Positions 55,527 through 64,000 of a stretch of DNA of 64,000 bases are shown here, one piece after another (the stretch's first letter is position 1; the number at the start of each line of letters is the position of its first letter). This DNA comes from an uncultured Geobacteraceae bacterium (GTDB lineage: Bacteria > Desulfobacterota > Desulfuromonadia > Geobacterales > Pseudopelobacteraceae): positions 1-64,000 of the forward strand of contig CAIQWT010000081.1 of NCBI GenBank assembly GCA_903875605.1, in the 5' to 3' direction. The translations under genes and the position numbers were made by a program. Below the pieces are notes generated by a model that saw only the letters and a program-made list of their open reading frames with translations, made no database searches and was not told where the DNA came from.

Positions 55527-55664
55527 GGGATAGTAAGAAACAGCAACTTCAAGCGGATTGTCAATGTAATTTATCAAAATTGTGTAAAAGTCCTTCCTCA
55601 GATCGTTCTGAAGAAAAGACCATTATCAGCATGAACAGCAGCATTCAAATGTTTGTACCATTGT

Positions 55665-56033
55665 TCACTCCGCTTGTTCGCTCTCACTCCTCACTCGCCG
55701 CTCTCTTCGCCTGGCGGGTGCCGGCTTTGACGGTTGCACAGTTTCAACAGTGACTGTCGGTACTTGAGCAATTACAGGGACCGGTGCAGTCGCCTGCGGA
55801 GCAATGACCATTGCCACCACAGGTTTTTGTTGTTCTTGAACAGCGGGGGGCGTTGCGTGTGCGTCAGAGGGTTCAGGGTAAAGCGCTTTTGCCTTGGCAC
55901 GATAGCGCTCCGGGATATCATACATACGGTTCGCAAAATACCTTACACCGCTCTTATCTGCCCATGAATAGACCGCTCCGAAGGCAGATGACGCGTAAAA
56001 CACAATAAATATCAGTAGATATCTCAAATTCAA
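55665..56033 (-). CDS. Exported DUF4124-type protein
   Basis: The 122-residue precursor starts at a TTG behind AAAGGA. A signal peptide ends near SSAFGAV, and the DUF4124 segment VYSWADKSGVRYFANRMYDIPERY follows. The rest is Pro/Val-rich with a basic end. Function unknown. Confidence 0.75.
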   Translation of the reverse strand: MNLRYLLIFIVFYASSAFGAVYSWADKSGVRYFANRMYDIPERYRAKAKALYPEPSDAHATPPAVQEQQKPVVAMVIAPQATAPVPVIAQVPTVTVETVQPSKPAPARRRERRVRSESEQAE

Positions 56034-56347
56034 TATTCCTTTCGCACAGCGCTACCTCAAAGATAGCTAGCATAATATACGGCAAAATAATGTTGCCTGT
56101 ACCGAAGAATTATAAAACCGTGCCTTATTACCGGTCAATGTAAAAAACATCCAAAATATTTGTACCGTCATTATGACGGTCACAGTATGTGCGGGGTGCA
56201 AAGTTTTTAAAGTTACTGCGAATAAACCTACGGTGTCACGGGTTCTAACCATTGGATATTATTTAGTAAACTATTACTTTTACTTGTATCGTGCCTGTTT
56301 TTATGATACGCAAACGGTAGAGCATCTGCATATTGAATTGGAGTCGC

Positions 56348-57460
56348 ATGACCGTACGTTTCAAAACAGCCCGCCTGTTGGCTATCTGTATTGCGCTATC
56401 ATTATTGGTACATGTCCTCACATTTTACGCGTGGAGACTGTTTGGCACCTATAACTTCAGCGCGGCGGTCAACCGGACTTCTTCAGTGGTTGTAGATCTG
56501 GAGAAGGTCGCCGGCATGGATTCTCCAACGGATAATTCCGGGGAGGAAGATAGCGAAGAGCAGGAAATGCCGGATGCGGACCAAGCTGAAGAAGAGGCCA
56601 GCCAAAGCAATACTGCAACCAAACCAGCTGCTGAAACCACGGCAAGCGGTTCGGAAAAGCCAGTCTCTTCAGCAGAAAGCAAACAGGCAACAAACACCAA
56701 AATCGCCAATGAAAGCCACAAACCGATTATAGCGGCACCTGGCATCTCACCATTAGGCTCAGCCAGCAATTTTCTCTCATCAAAAAGCGAAAAATTCATC
56801 TATCAGATCAGCATGTTTGGCTTACCAATAGGAAATGCCGAATTAGAGGCAAAAAACGAGAATGGTGAAATCTGGATTACCCTGCGAGTAACATCAAATG
56901 CCGCCATATCAAGCATTTACCCGGTCTATGACATTATTGAAACCCGTCATATCGGTGGCAGATTTATTATGACTAAGATTATGCAGCAGGAGGGCTCTTT
57001 CAGGAGTGACGAGGGCTTCACCATTAATTTGGGGAAAAAAAGGGTGTCCTGGTTTGACAACATCAGGGGACGCAGCCAGATAATGGCAATCCCGACCGAC
57101 GACGTACTCGACACGCTGTCGAGCGTCTATTACCTCAGAAACAGACAGTTACAAATCGGCAAGACAGAGACACTCAATATATTCGACAGCGAAACCTACG
57201 CCGAAGTGCCGGTTGAAATCCTGCGGCGTGAAACCATGCGACTGCCAAACCTCCATCAGGTCGAGACAATTGTTATCCGTCCTCTACAAAAGACCGCAGG
57301 GATCTTCAGGCGAACCGGAGACATCCTGATCTGGCTGACCGATGACGACTTTAAAGTTCCTGTCAAGATCGTCACTTCTGTTGCACATGGTACTGTGACT
57401 ATCGAACTTATATCAGCTGAAACAACACCGAAAGAGGATGAGACCACTAAGACCAAATGA
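56348..57460 (+). CDS. DUF3108 protein with TonB-like N-terminus
   Basis: The 370-residue product has one membrane helix (about 13-33), an acidic Glu/Ser/Thr-rich linker (about 60-130), and a DUF3108 domain (about 150-355: SEKFIYQISMFGLPIGNAELEA). ATG 56348 is preceded by GGAG. DUF3108 is a periplasmic domain of unknown role. Confidence 0.85.
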   Translation: MTVRFKTARLLAICIALSLLVHVLTFYAWRLFGTYNFSAAVNRTSSVVVDLEKVAGMDSPTDNSGEEDSEEQEMPDADQAEEEASQSNTATKPAAETTASGSEKPVSSAESKQATNTKIANESHKPIIAAPGISPLGSASNFLSSKSEKFIYQISMFGLPIGNAELEAKNENGEIWITLRVTSNAAISSIYPVYDIIETRHIGGRFIMTKIMQQEGSFRSDEGFTINLGKKRVSWFDNIRGRSQIMAIPTDDVLDTLSSVYYLRNRQLQIGKTETLNIFDSETYAEVPVEILRRETMRLPNLHQVETIVIRPLQKTAGIFRRTGDILIWLTDDDFKVPVKIVTSVAHGTVTIELISAETTPKEDETTKTK

Positions 57461-57538
57461 TAAAAGACTTATTTTCATAATTAATGCGAGATATGGCGCA
57501 CAACTACAGGCTTATTTCAATAACAAGAGGATCTGTAA

Positions 57539-57919
57539 ATGCTGATACAAGCGATAATCTGGATGAATCTGGCCCTTATTTTCTACACCTGGGCTGTGTT
57601 CAGCGGGAGAAAGCAGGGGCTGCACCAAAAGCACCTGATAATTTTTGGCATAGGCTTACTGTGCGATTATCTAGGCACCCACCAGATGAACCTCTTTGCG
57701 GCTACCTACGGCAAGGCACCCGAATGGCACAACATCACCGGCATCGCTTCACTTGGCGGCATGGCTTTTCATTTTATACTGGCCATGATCGCTTCGCTGG
57801 CGCACAAGACCGAGTCTGTCAACCGCGTGTTTCATCGAGTAAGCTTGATAATCTACACCTGTTGGCTGGTCGCATTTTTCAGCGGAGCAATATCCGGCAT
57901 GATTCGCATGAGGGGATGA
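57539..57919 (+). CDS. HsmA-family (TIGR03987) membrane protein
   Basis: The 126-residue protein has four membrane helices: MLIQAIIWMNLALIFYTWAVF, HLIIFGIGLLCDYLGTHQM, GMAFHFILAMIASL and the end. The THQM and HKTESVNRVFHRVS segments fit TIGR03987/HsmA. Role unknown. Confidence 0.8.
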   Translation: MLIQAIIWMNLALIFYTWAVFSGRKQGLHQKHLIIFGIGLLCDYLGTHQMNLFAATYGKAPEWHNITGIASLGGMAFHFILAMIASLAHKTESVNRVFHRVSLIIYTCWLVAFFSGAISGMIRMRG

Positions 57920-57946
57920 GAGATAAAAAAATCCCTCATCCCTCAT
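57908..57946. repeat. Inverted repeat between HsmA and radical SAM stops
   Basis: ATGAGGGGATGAG (57908-57920) pairs with CTCATCCCTCAT (57935-57946) with one bulge; probably a convergent terminator. It shares ATGAGG-GATGA with the hairpin at 63601-63641. Confidence 0.6.
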
Positions 57947-57955
57947 AAAGCCTTA

Positions 57956-59422
57956 TCAGTAACTCTTTAAAGCGTCAGTGGTGAAATGCATCGGCATTGC
58001 TGAACCGGAGAAATCAAATTTGTCCCCGTGATCCTTCATCATGAGTTTAAATGCACTAAGCATATATCTCCGTTTAAAACCGTCTTCCAGCGCAACAATT
58101 TCCTGTGCTTTATTACTGTAAAATTTCATGTAACACATACCAAGTGCCTGGGTTATTTCATCCATGCTCATGGCTAAAGGCTCAATAATCGGGGTCACCA
58201 GGTTGTATTTAGAGTAATCCCAGACCCTGATGCGATCTTTCATTTCGGCGTGTATCGGCGTGAACGGCATTGGCGTTACAACTGGAAATACCGCGATGTC
58301 CGGGTTGAGAAAGATCGCTGAGTCAATGTTGTTTTGTATTGATTCCCAGGTTTCGTTCGGGAAACCGATCATGAAAGAGGCTTCAGTAATGATGCCTGCC
58401 TCACGGCACAGATCCAAGGCCTGCTTGTTCTGATTAAAATCGGTCCCTTTGTTCAGGCTGTTCAAAGTATCCTTATCAGCACTCTCTGCACCGATATAAA
58501 TGTGGATAATTCCGGCATCCCGATATTTATGCAGAATATCCGCATCCCTGATTATATCTTCTACCCTCGTTTCAATGAGCAGGTGTACTCCGAAATTCCG
58601 CTCAATCAGCAGATCAAGAAACAGTTCCCAGCGGTCTTGTTGTTTCGTAGGGTAGGCGTCAATCAACGTGAAAAACTTAATATCATAAGTTTCGATCAGA
58701 TGGGCCATTTCTTCGATTACATTTTCCGGTTTACGGCAGCGCCAATCTTCGCGCCAGAACATCCGCTGACTGCAAAAGGCACAGGCCATGTCACAGCCAC
58801 GGGAGGTAAGAATGGAAGCCATTCTGCCGGTAGGGGCAACACGATACTGATAATCATCCCAGTCGAGCAGATGCCACGCCGGGGTCAGAGAGTCCAGCTC
58901 AACTATATGAGCCTGATTCTCATTTGTTACAACCTGACCACCCTCCAGATACGCAATCCCTTTAACGTCCTTACCTTTACCCTCTGGAATTGCGGCAAGC
59001 AGCTGTTTCAAAGTCTGCTCAGGCTCTCCCTTCAAAATGTAATCAACATGATTTTTGTCGTCTTCAAGGATTTCATTAAACATGAACGTAGGATGGGGAC
59101 CGCCCAGCAAGGTAACAATTGCAGGGTTAACCTCTTTGGTAACATCCAGAATCCTGAGAGCGTCAGGAACTGTGGCAGTACTAATTGCGCCTGTAACCGG
59201 GAGATAATCCAGAGTCATGACGTAATCAGGCTGAAATCGCTCAATTTCCTGCCTGATATCTTCGAAGTTAAGGTTTTTGTTCATGGCATCAAATATGCGG
59301 GCCTCATGCCCTGCTTCAAGTGCGGCACCGGCGAGATAGGCGAGATGCAGGGGGGGCCAGTTGCCGACAACCTGCACACCCCAGCAGTGATAAGGTGCTG
59401 TTATAAAAAGTATTTTGCTCAT
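57956..59422 (-). CDS. B12-binding radical SAM enzyme (paralogue 1)
   Basis: The 488-residue enzyme has an N-terminal B12-binding-like domain (LHLAYLAGAALEAGHEARIFDAMNKNL, LLGGPHPTF) without the DxHxxG motif, and a radical SAM core with C210, C214 and C217 (SRGCDMACAFCSQ). KYRDAGIIHIYIGAESADKDTLNSLNKG follows. It resembles BchE-like enzymes; the substrate is unknown. Homologous throughout to the gene at 62023-63495. Confidence 0.88.
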   Translation of the reverse strand: MSKILFITAPYHCWGVQVVGNWPPLHLAYLAGAALEAGHEARIFDAMNKNLNFEDIRQEIERFQPDYVMTLDYLPVTGAISTATVPDALRILDVTKEVNPAIVTLLGGPHPTFMFNEILEDDKNHVDYILKGEPEQTLKQLLAAIPEGKGKDVKGIAYLEGGQVVTNENQAHIVELDSLTPAWHLLDWDDYQYRVAPTGRMASILTSRGCDMACAFCSQRMFWREDWRCRKPENVIEEMAHLIETYDIKFFTLIDAYPTKQQDRWELFLDLLIERNFGVHLLIETRVEDIIRDADILHKYRDAGIIHIYIGAESADKDTLNSLNKGTDFNQNKQALDLCREAGIITEASFMIGFPNETWESIQNNIDSAIFLNPDIAVFPVVTPMPFTPIHAEMKDRIRVWDYSKYNLVTPIIEPLAMSMDEITQALGMCYMKFYSNKAQEIVALEDGFKRRYMLSAFKLMMKDHGDKFDFSGSAMPMHFTTDALKSY

Positions 59423-59605
59423 TAGTTTCTCCTGTTAGTGATAGATTTCAATTGTAGTAAATGTAGTTTTTCACCGACGTAGTGAGGTTGGAAAGTATTT
59501 TGAGGCACTTTAGCAACGAAACAGCCAATGGTCATGTAAAGATTTGGTAAAGAAAATATGGCAGATTTGGGTGAGTGACAAACTATGGGTGATTAACTTC
59601 TCATC

Positions 59606-60700
59606 TCATCGGTTCTTACTCATCTTACCATCAGTTTTTGGAAGTAAAAACCAGACGCGCGTTCCTCCTGCATCACTATCCGCACCCACCGCCCCGCCAT
59701 GCGCCTCGATCAGTTCCTTGACGATTGCCAGTCCGATACCTGCCCCCCCTGCTTCACGGGAGCGCGAACGATCTGCCCTGAAAAACCGCTCGAAAAGGTA
59801 TGGGATATCCTTCTCGGCAATTACCGCACCACTGTTGGTAAATAGTGTTTTTATACCACTCGGGGTGAACTCCGTTGAGATAGTAACGGTTCCTCGCCGC
59901 GGAGTATATTTCCAGGCATTATCGACCAGATTGCGAATCGCCTGAAGCAGTTTGTCGCGATCAGCTGTAACCTCATTGCCACGTGGATCAAGCTGCCACT
60001 GCACATCAATCTCTTTTTCCAGAAAATTAGGCCGATAAAGATCCATAATCTGTCCGAGCAGTTCATGGAGAGATAGTTTTTGGTAATCAAGAAAAACCTC
60101 GGCTGCATCGGCTTTTGCCAGTTGCTGAAGATCCTCTACCAAGCTTACCAGTCGCAACACCTCCTGCTCAAGCATCCGGAACGTTTCCGGGGTCGGCGAT
60201 ATAACAGAGTCACTTAACCCCTCCAGATACCCGCGCAGATTGGTCAAGGGCGTACGCAGTTCGTGAGAAATATCCGCCACCATATTTTTACGTAACCGTT
60301 CAACCTTTTCCAGGTTATCGGCCATATGGTTAAAGGCACCGGCAAGCTGTCCCCCCTCATAGCGGGAAATTGCCTTAACTCTTTCAGAATAGTTGCCGTC
60401 GGCAACCTTTTTTGTAATGGCGGTGATTTGCAATAAAGGTCGAAGTACCCAACTGGTTAGCAGGTAGGTAAAAAGCAGGGTCAGCGTCAGGGCGATCAGA
60501 ACACCCCAAAACAGATTATGATGAACAGCTTCAAGGAATTGGTGGTGAAGGTCAACCGGTAGGATGTGAAAATAATCTTCCAACTGCTTAAAATATTCGG
60601 CCGCCAACCGGTCTATAGCGCGCCAAATTAAAAAAGTGAAAATCGTAAAAATCGGAACGATATGACCTATCAGCAGTTTCCAGAGGAGTCGCTGTCTCAT
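59606..60700 (-). CDS. Sensor histidine kinase
   Basis: The 364-residue kinase has two membrane helices (about 8-27 and 63-85), HAMP (about 86-138), HisKA with H146 (ADISHELRTPLTNLRGYLEG), and HATPase (NLVDNAWKYTPRRG, GGAGIGLAIVKELI). The extracellular loop is about 35 residues. It pairs with the OmpR-type regulator 142 bp upstream. Confidence 0.92.
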   Translation of the reverse strand: MRQRLLWKLLIGHIVPIFTIFTFLIWRAIDRLAAEYFKQLEDYFHILPVDLHHQFLEAVHHNLFWGVLIALTLTLLFTYLLTSWVLRPLLQITAITKKVADGNYSERVKAISRYEGGQLAGAFNHMADNLEKVERLRKNMVADISHELRTPLTNLRGYLEGLSDSVISPTPETFRMLEQEVLRLVSLVEDLQQLAKADAAEVFLDYQKLSLHELLGQIMDLYRPNFLEKEIDVQWQLDPRGNEVTADRDKLLQAIRNLVDNAWKYTPRRGTVTISTEFTPSGIKTLFTNSGAVIAEKDIPYLFERFFRADRSRSREAGGAGIGLAIVKELIEAHGGAVGADSDAGGTRVWFLLPKTDGKMSKNR

Positions 60701-60842
60701 GTATTTTCTAAAGGCCTGACGAGAGGAGCTGAATAAGAGCCCCGAACTTTTCCAGGAACTGATAAGAGATTAAAACTTATAATAATAGTGTATTTTTCAC
60801 CAATCATCTATTCATCTCTCAACTTTATTGTTTGTCCATTCC

Positions 60843-61556
60843 TCATAAAACATTTTCCTCACTGAAGCGGTATCCGTGCCCCCGTACTGTTAGAATAAAA
60901 CTCGGCCGGGCAGAATCATTCTCGATTTTTTGGCGGAGTTTTCCAATGTGAACATCAATGACCCTGTCTATAACCGCTTCACTGTTCTGGTAACACTGAC
61001 TCAAAAGTTCCATACGGGAAAAAGCCTTTCCGGGATAACTCATTAGAATGTATAAGAGTTTGTATTCCCACGACGTCAGGCTAATGAGTTTTCCATCCCG
61101 GGTAACCCTGTGTTTTTCAGGGTCCAGTTCAAGTCCGGCATATGCGAGGATTGTCGGAACTGCCGGTGGAACCGGCCTGCTGCGGCGCAGGATTGCCTTC
61201 ACTCTTTCGACCAACTCGCGTGGGCTGAATGGTTTGACCACGTAGTCATCAGCGCCCATCGCCAACCCTGCGACCCTGTCAATCTCCTCTTCCCGTGCAG
61301 TAAGCATCAAGACCGGAACTTCAGAAATCTTTCGCAGAGCAGTACAAATCTCCCAACCATCAACATTTGGCAGCATAACGTCGAGGATCACGAAAACCGG
61401 TTTACAATTGATGGCGGCCTCTATCGCCAGTCCACCATCGTGGATAACAACCGCCATGAAGCCCTCCCGTTCAAGATACGTCGCCACCAGAGCGGCCGTG
61501 TTGCGGTCGTCTTCGATAATCAGTATCGTGCCCGGATTGGCGATGGAAGGGTACAT
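60843..61556 (-). CDS. OmpR-family response regulator
   Basis: The 237-residue regulator (start 61556, GGAG upstream) has a receiver with D59 (VILDVMLPNVDG), VVKPFSPREL, and a C-terminal winged helix (SWEYKLLYILMSYPGKAFSRMELLSQCY, VDVHIGKLRQKI). It presumably controls the flanking radical SAM genes. Confidence 0.92.
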   Translation of the reverse strand: MYPSIANPGTILIIEDDRNTAALVATYLEREGFMAVVIHDGGLAIEAAINCKPVFVILDVMLPNVDGWEICTALRKISEVPVLMLTAREEEIDRVAGLAMGADDYVVKPFSPRELVERVKAILRRSRPVPPAVPTILAYAGLELDPEKHRVTRDGKLISLTSWEYKLLYILMSYPGKAFSRMELLSQCYQNSEAVIDRVIDVHIGKLRQKIENDSARPSFILTVRGHGYRFSEENVL

Positions 61557-61665
61557 ACATTTCTCCAAAATGTTATGAGATAAGATCAAATGATTAATGA
61601 GAAAAGAGAAAGTAGAGCATGGCAATTTCTCTCATCAGCTTTCCATCCGCCATCATCGTTTCTTT

Positions 61666-61974
61666 TTATCCCTCAACCGGCAGTCCTAAACGCCGCCAGG
61701 CAGCCATGTGACCCGTAAGAAGATTTACATTGCGGTAACCTAGGAGAATTAATAAAACTTTGCCTATTACGGCACGAGGCCCAAGCTCACACAGTACGAC
61801 AAGTTCGGTCTGTTTGTTTTCAGGAAGCGACACCAGCTTCAGCAGAATTTTCCATACCGGTGCGTGTAGCGCACCGGGAATATGACCCGCTTTGAACTCA
61901 AAACCAGTACGGACATCTACCACCGTGGGAGGCTTCCCCCTTGTTATTTTTTGCGCCAGTTCCTGCGGTTGCAT
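61666..61974 (-). CDS. Single-domain rhodanese-like protein
   Basis: The 102-residue product is a rhodanese domain: VVDVRTGFEFKAGHIPGALHAP and the active loop LCELGPRA with C62. It may carry sulfane sulfur. It lies 48 bp from the radical SAM gene. Confidence 0.9.
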   Translation of the reverse strand: MQPQELAQKITRGKPPTVVDVRTGFEFKAGHIPGALHAPVWKILLKLVSLPENKQTELVVLCELGPRAVIGKVLLILLGYRNVNLLTGHMAAWRRLGLPVEG

Positions 61975-62022
61975 AGTAAAATCCTCTCTCTTCGCTAATC
62001 TTTCACCGTTTTTAAAGGTTTT

Positions 62023-63495
62023 TTACTCTCTTATTCCTCTCCGAATCTCTTCAATCTTTGCCGGGATTTTGCCGAGAATGCCCAGACCCAGTTTTTTCAT
62101 GACAAAGGAACTACCCATGAACAGCTTGGTGATACGCATTAAATAGTCTCGCTTGAAGGTGGCCTTCATGGTCATAAATTCCATAATCTTGCCCATATAA
62201 AAGCGACGATAGCCGTCAGCTATCGACACTTCAATCTGCAGAGTACTCATTTTGTAGGGCTCTAGGACAGGATCAACCATATTGTACTTCCCGTAATCAT
62301 GGGTACGAATAAGCGGGGCTAGGTCATTGAAGCCGTCCGCATACGGCCACGGAGTGAACGTAAAAAAGTTTGCAATATCCGGACTGTACTGTTGTGCCAG
62401 TTGCATGGTTTTTTTTATACTGTCAGGCGTTTCGCCAGGAAAACCAACCATAAAAGAGGCTTCAGACACGATCTCCTGCTCACGGAGAATATCAAATACC
62501 TGTTTCGCTTCTTCTAAAACCTGACCCTTTTTCATTGCATCAAGGGTGGACTGGTCGGCCGTTTCAACACCGAAGGAGATGTAGATAATACCTGCTTTTC
62601 GGTACTTCCAGAGAATATCTCTGTCTCGGATGATGTCCGCAGCCCTGGTTTCCATCAACAGATAAATCGGCAGCTCCCTGGCGATGACTGCATCAAGAAG
62701 AGTCTCCCAACGTTCCCGATTTCTGGTGGGATACTCATCGGTAATCATAAATACGTTAACTTGGTGTGTCGTATGCAGATATTCCAGTTCGTCAGCCACC
62801 TTCTGAGGATCCCTGGCGCGCCAGGTTTTATTCCAGAACTTCTGCTGTGAGCAGAATGTGCAGCCGTGATCGCAACCACGGGAGGTACTAATCGCTCCCA
62901 TGCGTGAATCGGGAATAACAAGACTGTAATAATCCTTCCAATCGAGCAGATCCCAGGCAACCGGAAGATCATCAATACTCTCCATAAAAACACGGCTGTC
63001 AGTCTTTACAACCGTACCACCCCGCCGGAAAGCAATGCCGGCTACCGTTTCAGGGTTTCCACCAACCTCCAGCACCTCCAGCAAATGCCGGAGTGTGACC
63101 TCTCCCTCACCAATAACGATATAGTCTACGGCCGCAGAGTGTGCTAGTACCTCTTCATACATAAAGGTCGGGTGCACGCCTCCTAGAATTGTCACGGTAT
63201 CCGGTTTGATACTTTTGGCCAACTCCAGTATCTTGACGGCATCATTGATGGTGGCGGTGACCGCAGTGGAGGCAACGTAATCCGCCATAGACTCACGAAG
63301 ACGATGCTCAATCTCAATATATGTATGCCCCTTGGCCATGGCATCGTAGATTTCTACGTCCAACCCGGCTTGGCGAACGGCACCGGCAAGATAGATCAAG
63401 CCCAGTGGGATCCAGCGACCGGCTATTTCATCCACGCCACTATGATATGGGGGAGTTGTAAAGAGGATTTTTTTAAGTTTTGCTGTTGTTTCTAT
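62023..63495 (-). CDS. B12-binding radical SAM enzyme (paralogue 2), start codon abnormal
   Basis: The 490-residue enzyme has a B12-binding-like domain and CxxxCxxC (SRGCDHGCTFCSQ). Only a GTG at 63435 is canonical, but it would omit KKILFTTPPYHSG, which matches the start of paralogue 1. In-frame upstream of that there is a stop at about 63508 and no ATG, GTG or TTG. An ATA at 63495 has GGGAG 7 bp upstream. So either AUA is used, or there is a base change or frameshift. With this start the cysteines fall at 208, 212 and 215, close to 210/214/217 of paralogue 1. Confidence 0.82.
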   Translation of the reverse strand: METTAKLKKILFTTPPYHSGVDEIAGRWIPLGLIYLAGAVRQAGLDVEIYDAMAKGHTYIEIEHRLRESMADYVASTAVTATINDAVKILELAKSIKPDTVTILGGVHPTFMYEEVLAHSAAVDYIVIGEGEVTLRHLLEVLEVGGNPETVAGIAFRRGGTVVKTDSRVFMESIDDLPVAWDLLDWKDYYSLVIPDSRMGAISTSRGCDHGCTFCSQQKFWNKTWRARDPQKVADELEYLHTTHQVNVFMITDEYPTRNRERWETLLDAVIARELPIYLLMETRAADIIRDRDILWKYRKAGIIYISFGVETADQSTLDAMKKGQVLEEAKQVFDILREQEIVSEASFMVGFPGETPDSIKKTMQLAQQYSPDIANFFTFTPWPYADGFNDLAPLIRTHDYGKYNMVDPVLEPYKMSTLQIEVSIADGYRRFYMGKIMEFMTMKATFKRDYLMRITKLFMGSSFVMKKLGLGILGKIPAKIEEIRRGIRE

Positions 63496-63600
63496 TTGAC
63501 ATCTCCCTTAAAAATCAATATGTTGCAACGCGATTTTAATTTTGCAAAAATAACATTATATGGCTTTTAAATCCAGCGGTTTTCGTAATACGTAAAAAGT

Positions 63601-63641
63601 CGATGAGGGATGAAAGTTTCAGCCTGCCTCATCCTTCATCG
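63601..63641. repeat. Hairpin between the radical SAM and GT2 genes
   Basis: CGATGAGGGATGA (63601-63613) pairs with TCATCCTTCATCG (63629-63641) with one G-T wobble; GTTTTG follows. It lies in the leader of the plus-strand glycosyltransferase. Confidence 0.55.
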
Positions 63642-63666
63642 TTTTGTCTAAATATGGAGCCTGCAC

Positions 63667-64000
63667 GTGATAAACGGGAAAAAAATAATTGTAGTTCTTC
63701 CGGCATACAATGCAGAGAAAACGCTTGAGGTCACCTGGAGGGAAATCCCGCCGGAGGTTGACGTGGTAGTGCTAGTAGATGACTGCAGCCGGGACAGAAC
63801 CGCTGCTCTTGCTCAGAAACTGGGAATTGTTACGGTTGTACACAAAGCAAATACCGGTTACGGTGGCAACCAGAAAACCTGCTATCGCACCGCACTGAAC
63901 CTTGGCGCAGATATCATTGTCATGGTTCACCCAGACTACCAGTACACACCACGATTGGTCACTGCCATGGCTGCGATGATTGCCTATGGCGAATTTGACG
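63667..64000 (+). CDS. Family 2 glycosyltransferase (partial)
   Basis: The GTG at 63667, with GGAG 7 bp upstream, opens a frame that leaves the window after 111 codons. It shows KKIIVVLPAYNAEKTLEVTW, VVLVDDCSRDRTAALA (DD site), NTGYGGNQKTCYR and VMVHPDYQY, as in dolichol-phosphate mannose synthase-like GT2 enzymes. It is divergent from the radical SAM gene. Confidence 0.88.
   Translation, partial: MINGKKIIVVLPAYNAEKTLEVTWREIPPEVDVVVLVDDCSRDRTAALAQKLGIVTVVHKANTGYGGNQKTCYRTALNLGADIIVMVHPDYQYTPRLVTAMAAMIAYGEFD

Noticed and set aside
58502-59425. 307-residue open frame antisense to the first radical SAM gene
   Set aside because: It mirrors the radical SAM coding sequence, shows no protein-family motif, and the opposite strand has clear catalytic cysteines.
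63475-63504. ATG-led short frame MSNRNNSKT near the second radical SAM start
   Set aside because: It stops after nine codons in another frame. It could matter only if a frameshift joins it to the gene, which I cannot show.
1-64000. tRNA, rRNA, CRISPR arrays, transposases or prophage genes
   Set aside because: I looked for tRNA-like TpsiC arms, direct repeat arrays and DDE or integrase motifs and found none that I could support.

Overview
The window reads as chromosome of a Geobacter-like deltaproteobacterium (Desulfuromonadales/Geobacteraceae). The assignment is an inference from gene content. The indicators are: a poly(A) polymerase/tRNA nucleotidyltransferase fused to DHH and CBS domains; futalosine hydrolase (menaquinone route); a dusB(nifR3)-ntrB-ntrC cluster; several lipoproteins of types common in Geobacter; a PilZ protein; a chemoreceptor; and paired B12-type radical SAM enzymes. 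GC content looks near 50%. I saw no tRNA, rRNA, CRISPR array, prophage or insertion sequence, so this is mostly core genome with a few accessory islands.

Layout. 1-4.8 kb: greB, a secreted FKBP isomerase, then a minus-strand operon of a helix-turn-helix DUF6502 protein and two lipoproteins. 5.0-8.6 kb: a hicAB toxin-antitoxin pair only 20 bp ahead of a GlcD-type FAD oxidase, a small membrane protein, maf and a yggS-type PLP protein. 8.6-11.5 kb: a minus-strand operon with 4-bp overlaps (engB, folE2, DUF2064 transferase, mqnB). 11.7 kb: an ankyrin protein. 12.3-14.4 kb: panB-panC-panD, preceded by an unusual leader. 14.6-18 kb: a chemoreceptor with cytoplasmic GAF domain, a PilZ protein and class II aldolase. 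18.2-23.3 kb: an Slp-like lipoprotein, gluQ, ppnP, a small exported protein and the DHH-CBS-nucleotidyltransferase. 23.4-26.5 kb: a three-gene ABC exporter. 26.6-33.8 kb: two ABC-F ATPases flanking an outer-membrane protein, aspA, an Nfu-type scaffold and a DUF1653 protein. 33.8-35 kb: an MFS transporter.

35.2-38.3 kb holds a lipoprotein operon (COG3014, YcfL, LpoB, DUF1566), probably tied to peptidoglycan synthesis. 38.4-42 kb holds a minus-strand lipid cluster: an acyltransferase fused to an alpha/beta hydrolase, a glycerophosphodiesterase and a second acyltransferase. 42.1-46.4 kb: a MerR regulator, a membrane protein, recO, hsp20 and a SulP transporter. 46.5-50.5 kb: a Tat subunit and dusB-ntrB-ntrC. 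50.6-55.6 kb: a YhaM-like nuclease, a DEAD-box helicase with a long leader, rlmN and mtgA. 55.7-57.9 kb: a DUF4124 protein, a DUF3108 protein and an HsmA-family membrane protein. 58-64 kb: two homologous B12-type radical SAM enzymes bracketing a two-component system and a rhodanese, with a divergent family-2 glycosyltransferase that runs off the window.

The least explained part is the 58-64 kb radical SAM region. Its second enzyme appears to lack a canonical start codon. Next are the acyltransferase-hydrolase fusion cluster, the apparently self-regulated DUF6502 lipoprotein operon, and the panB leader, where a terminator-like hairpin follows a TATAAT box.
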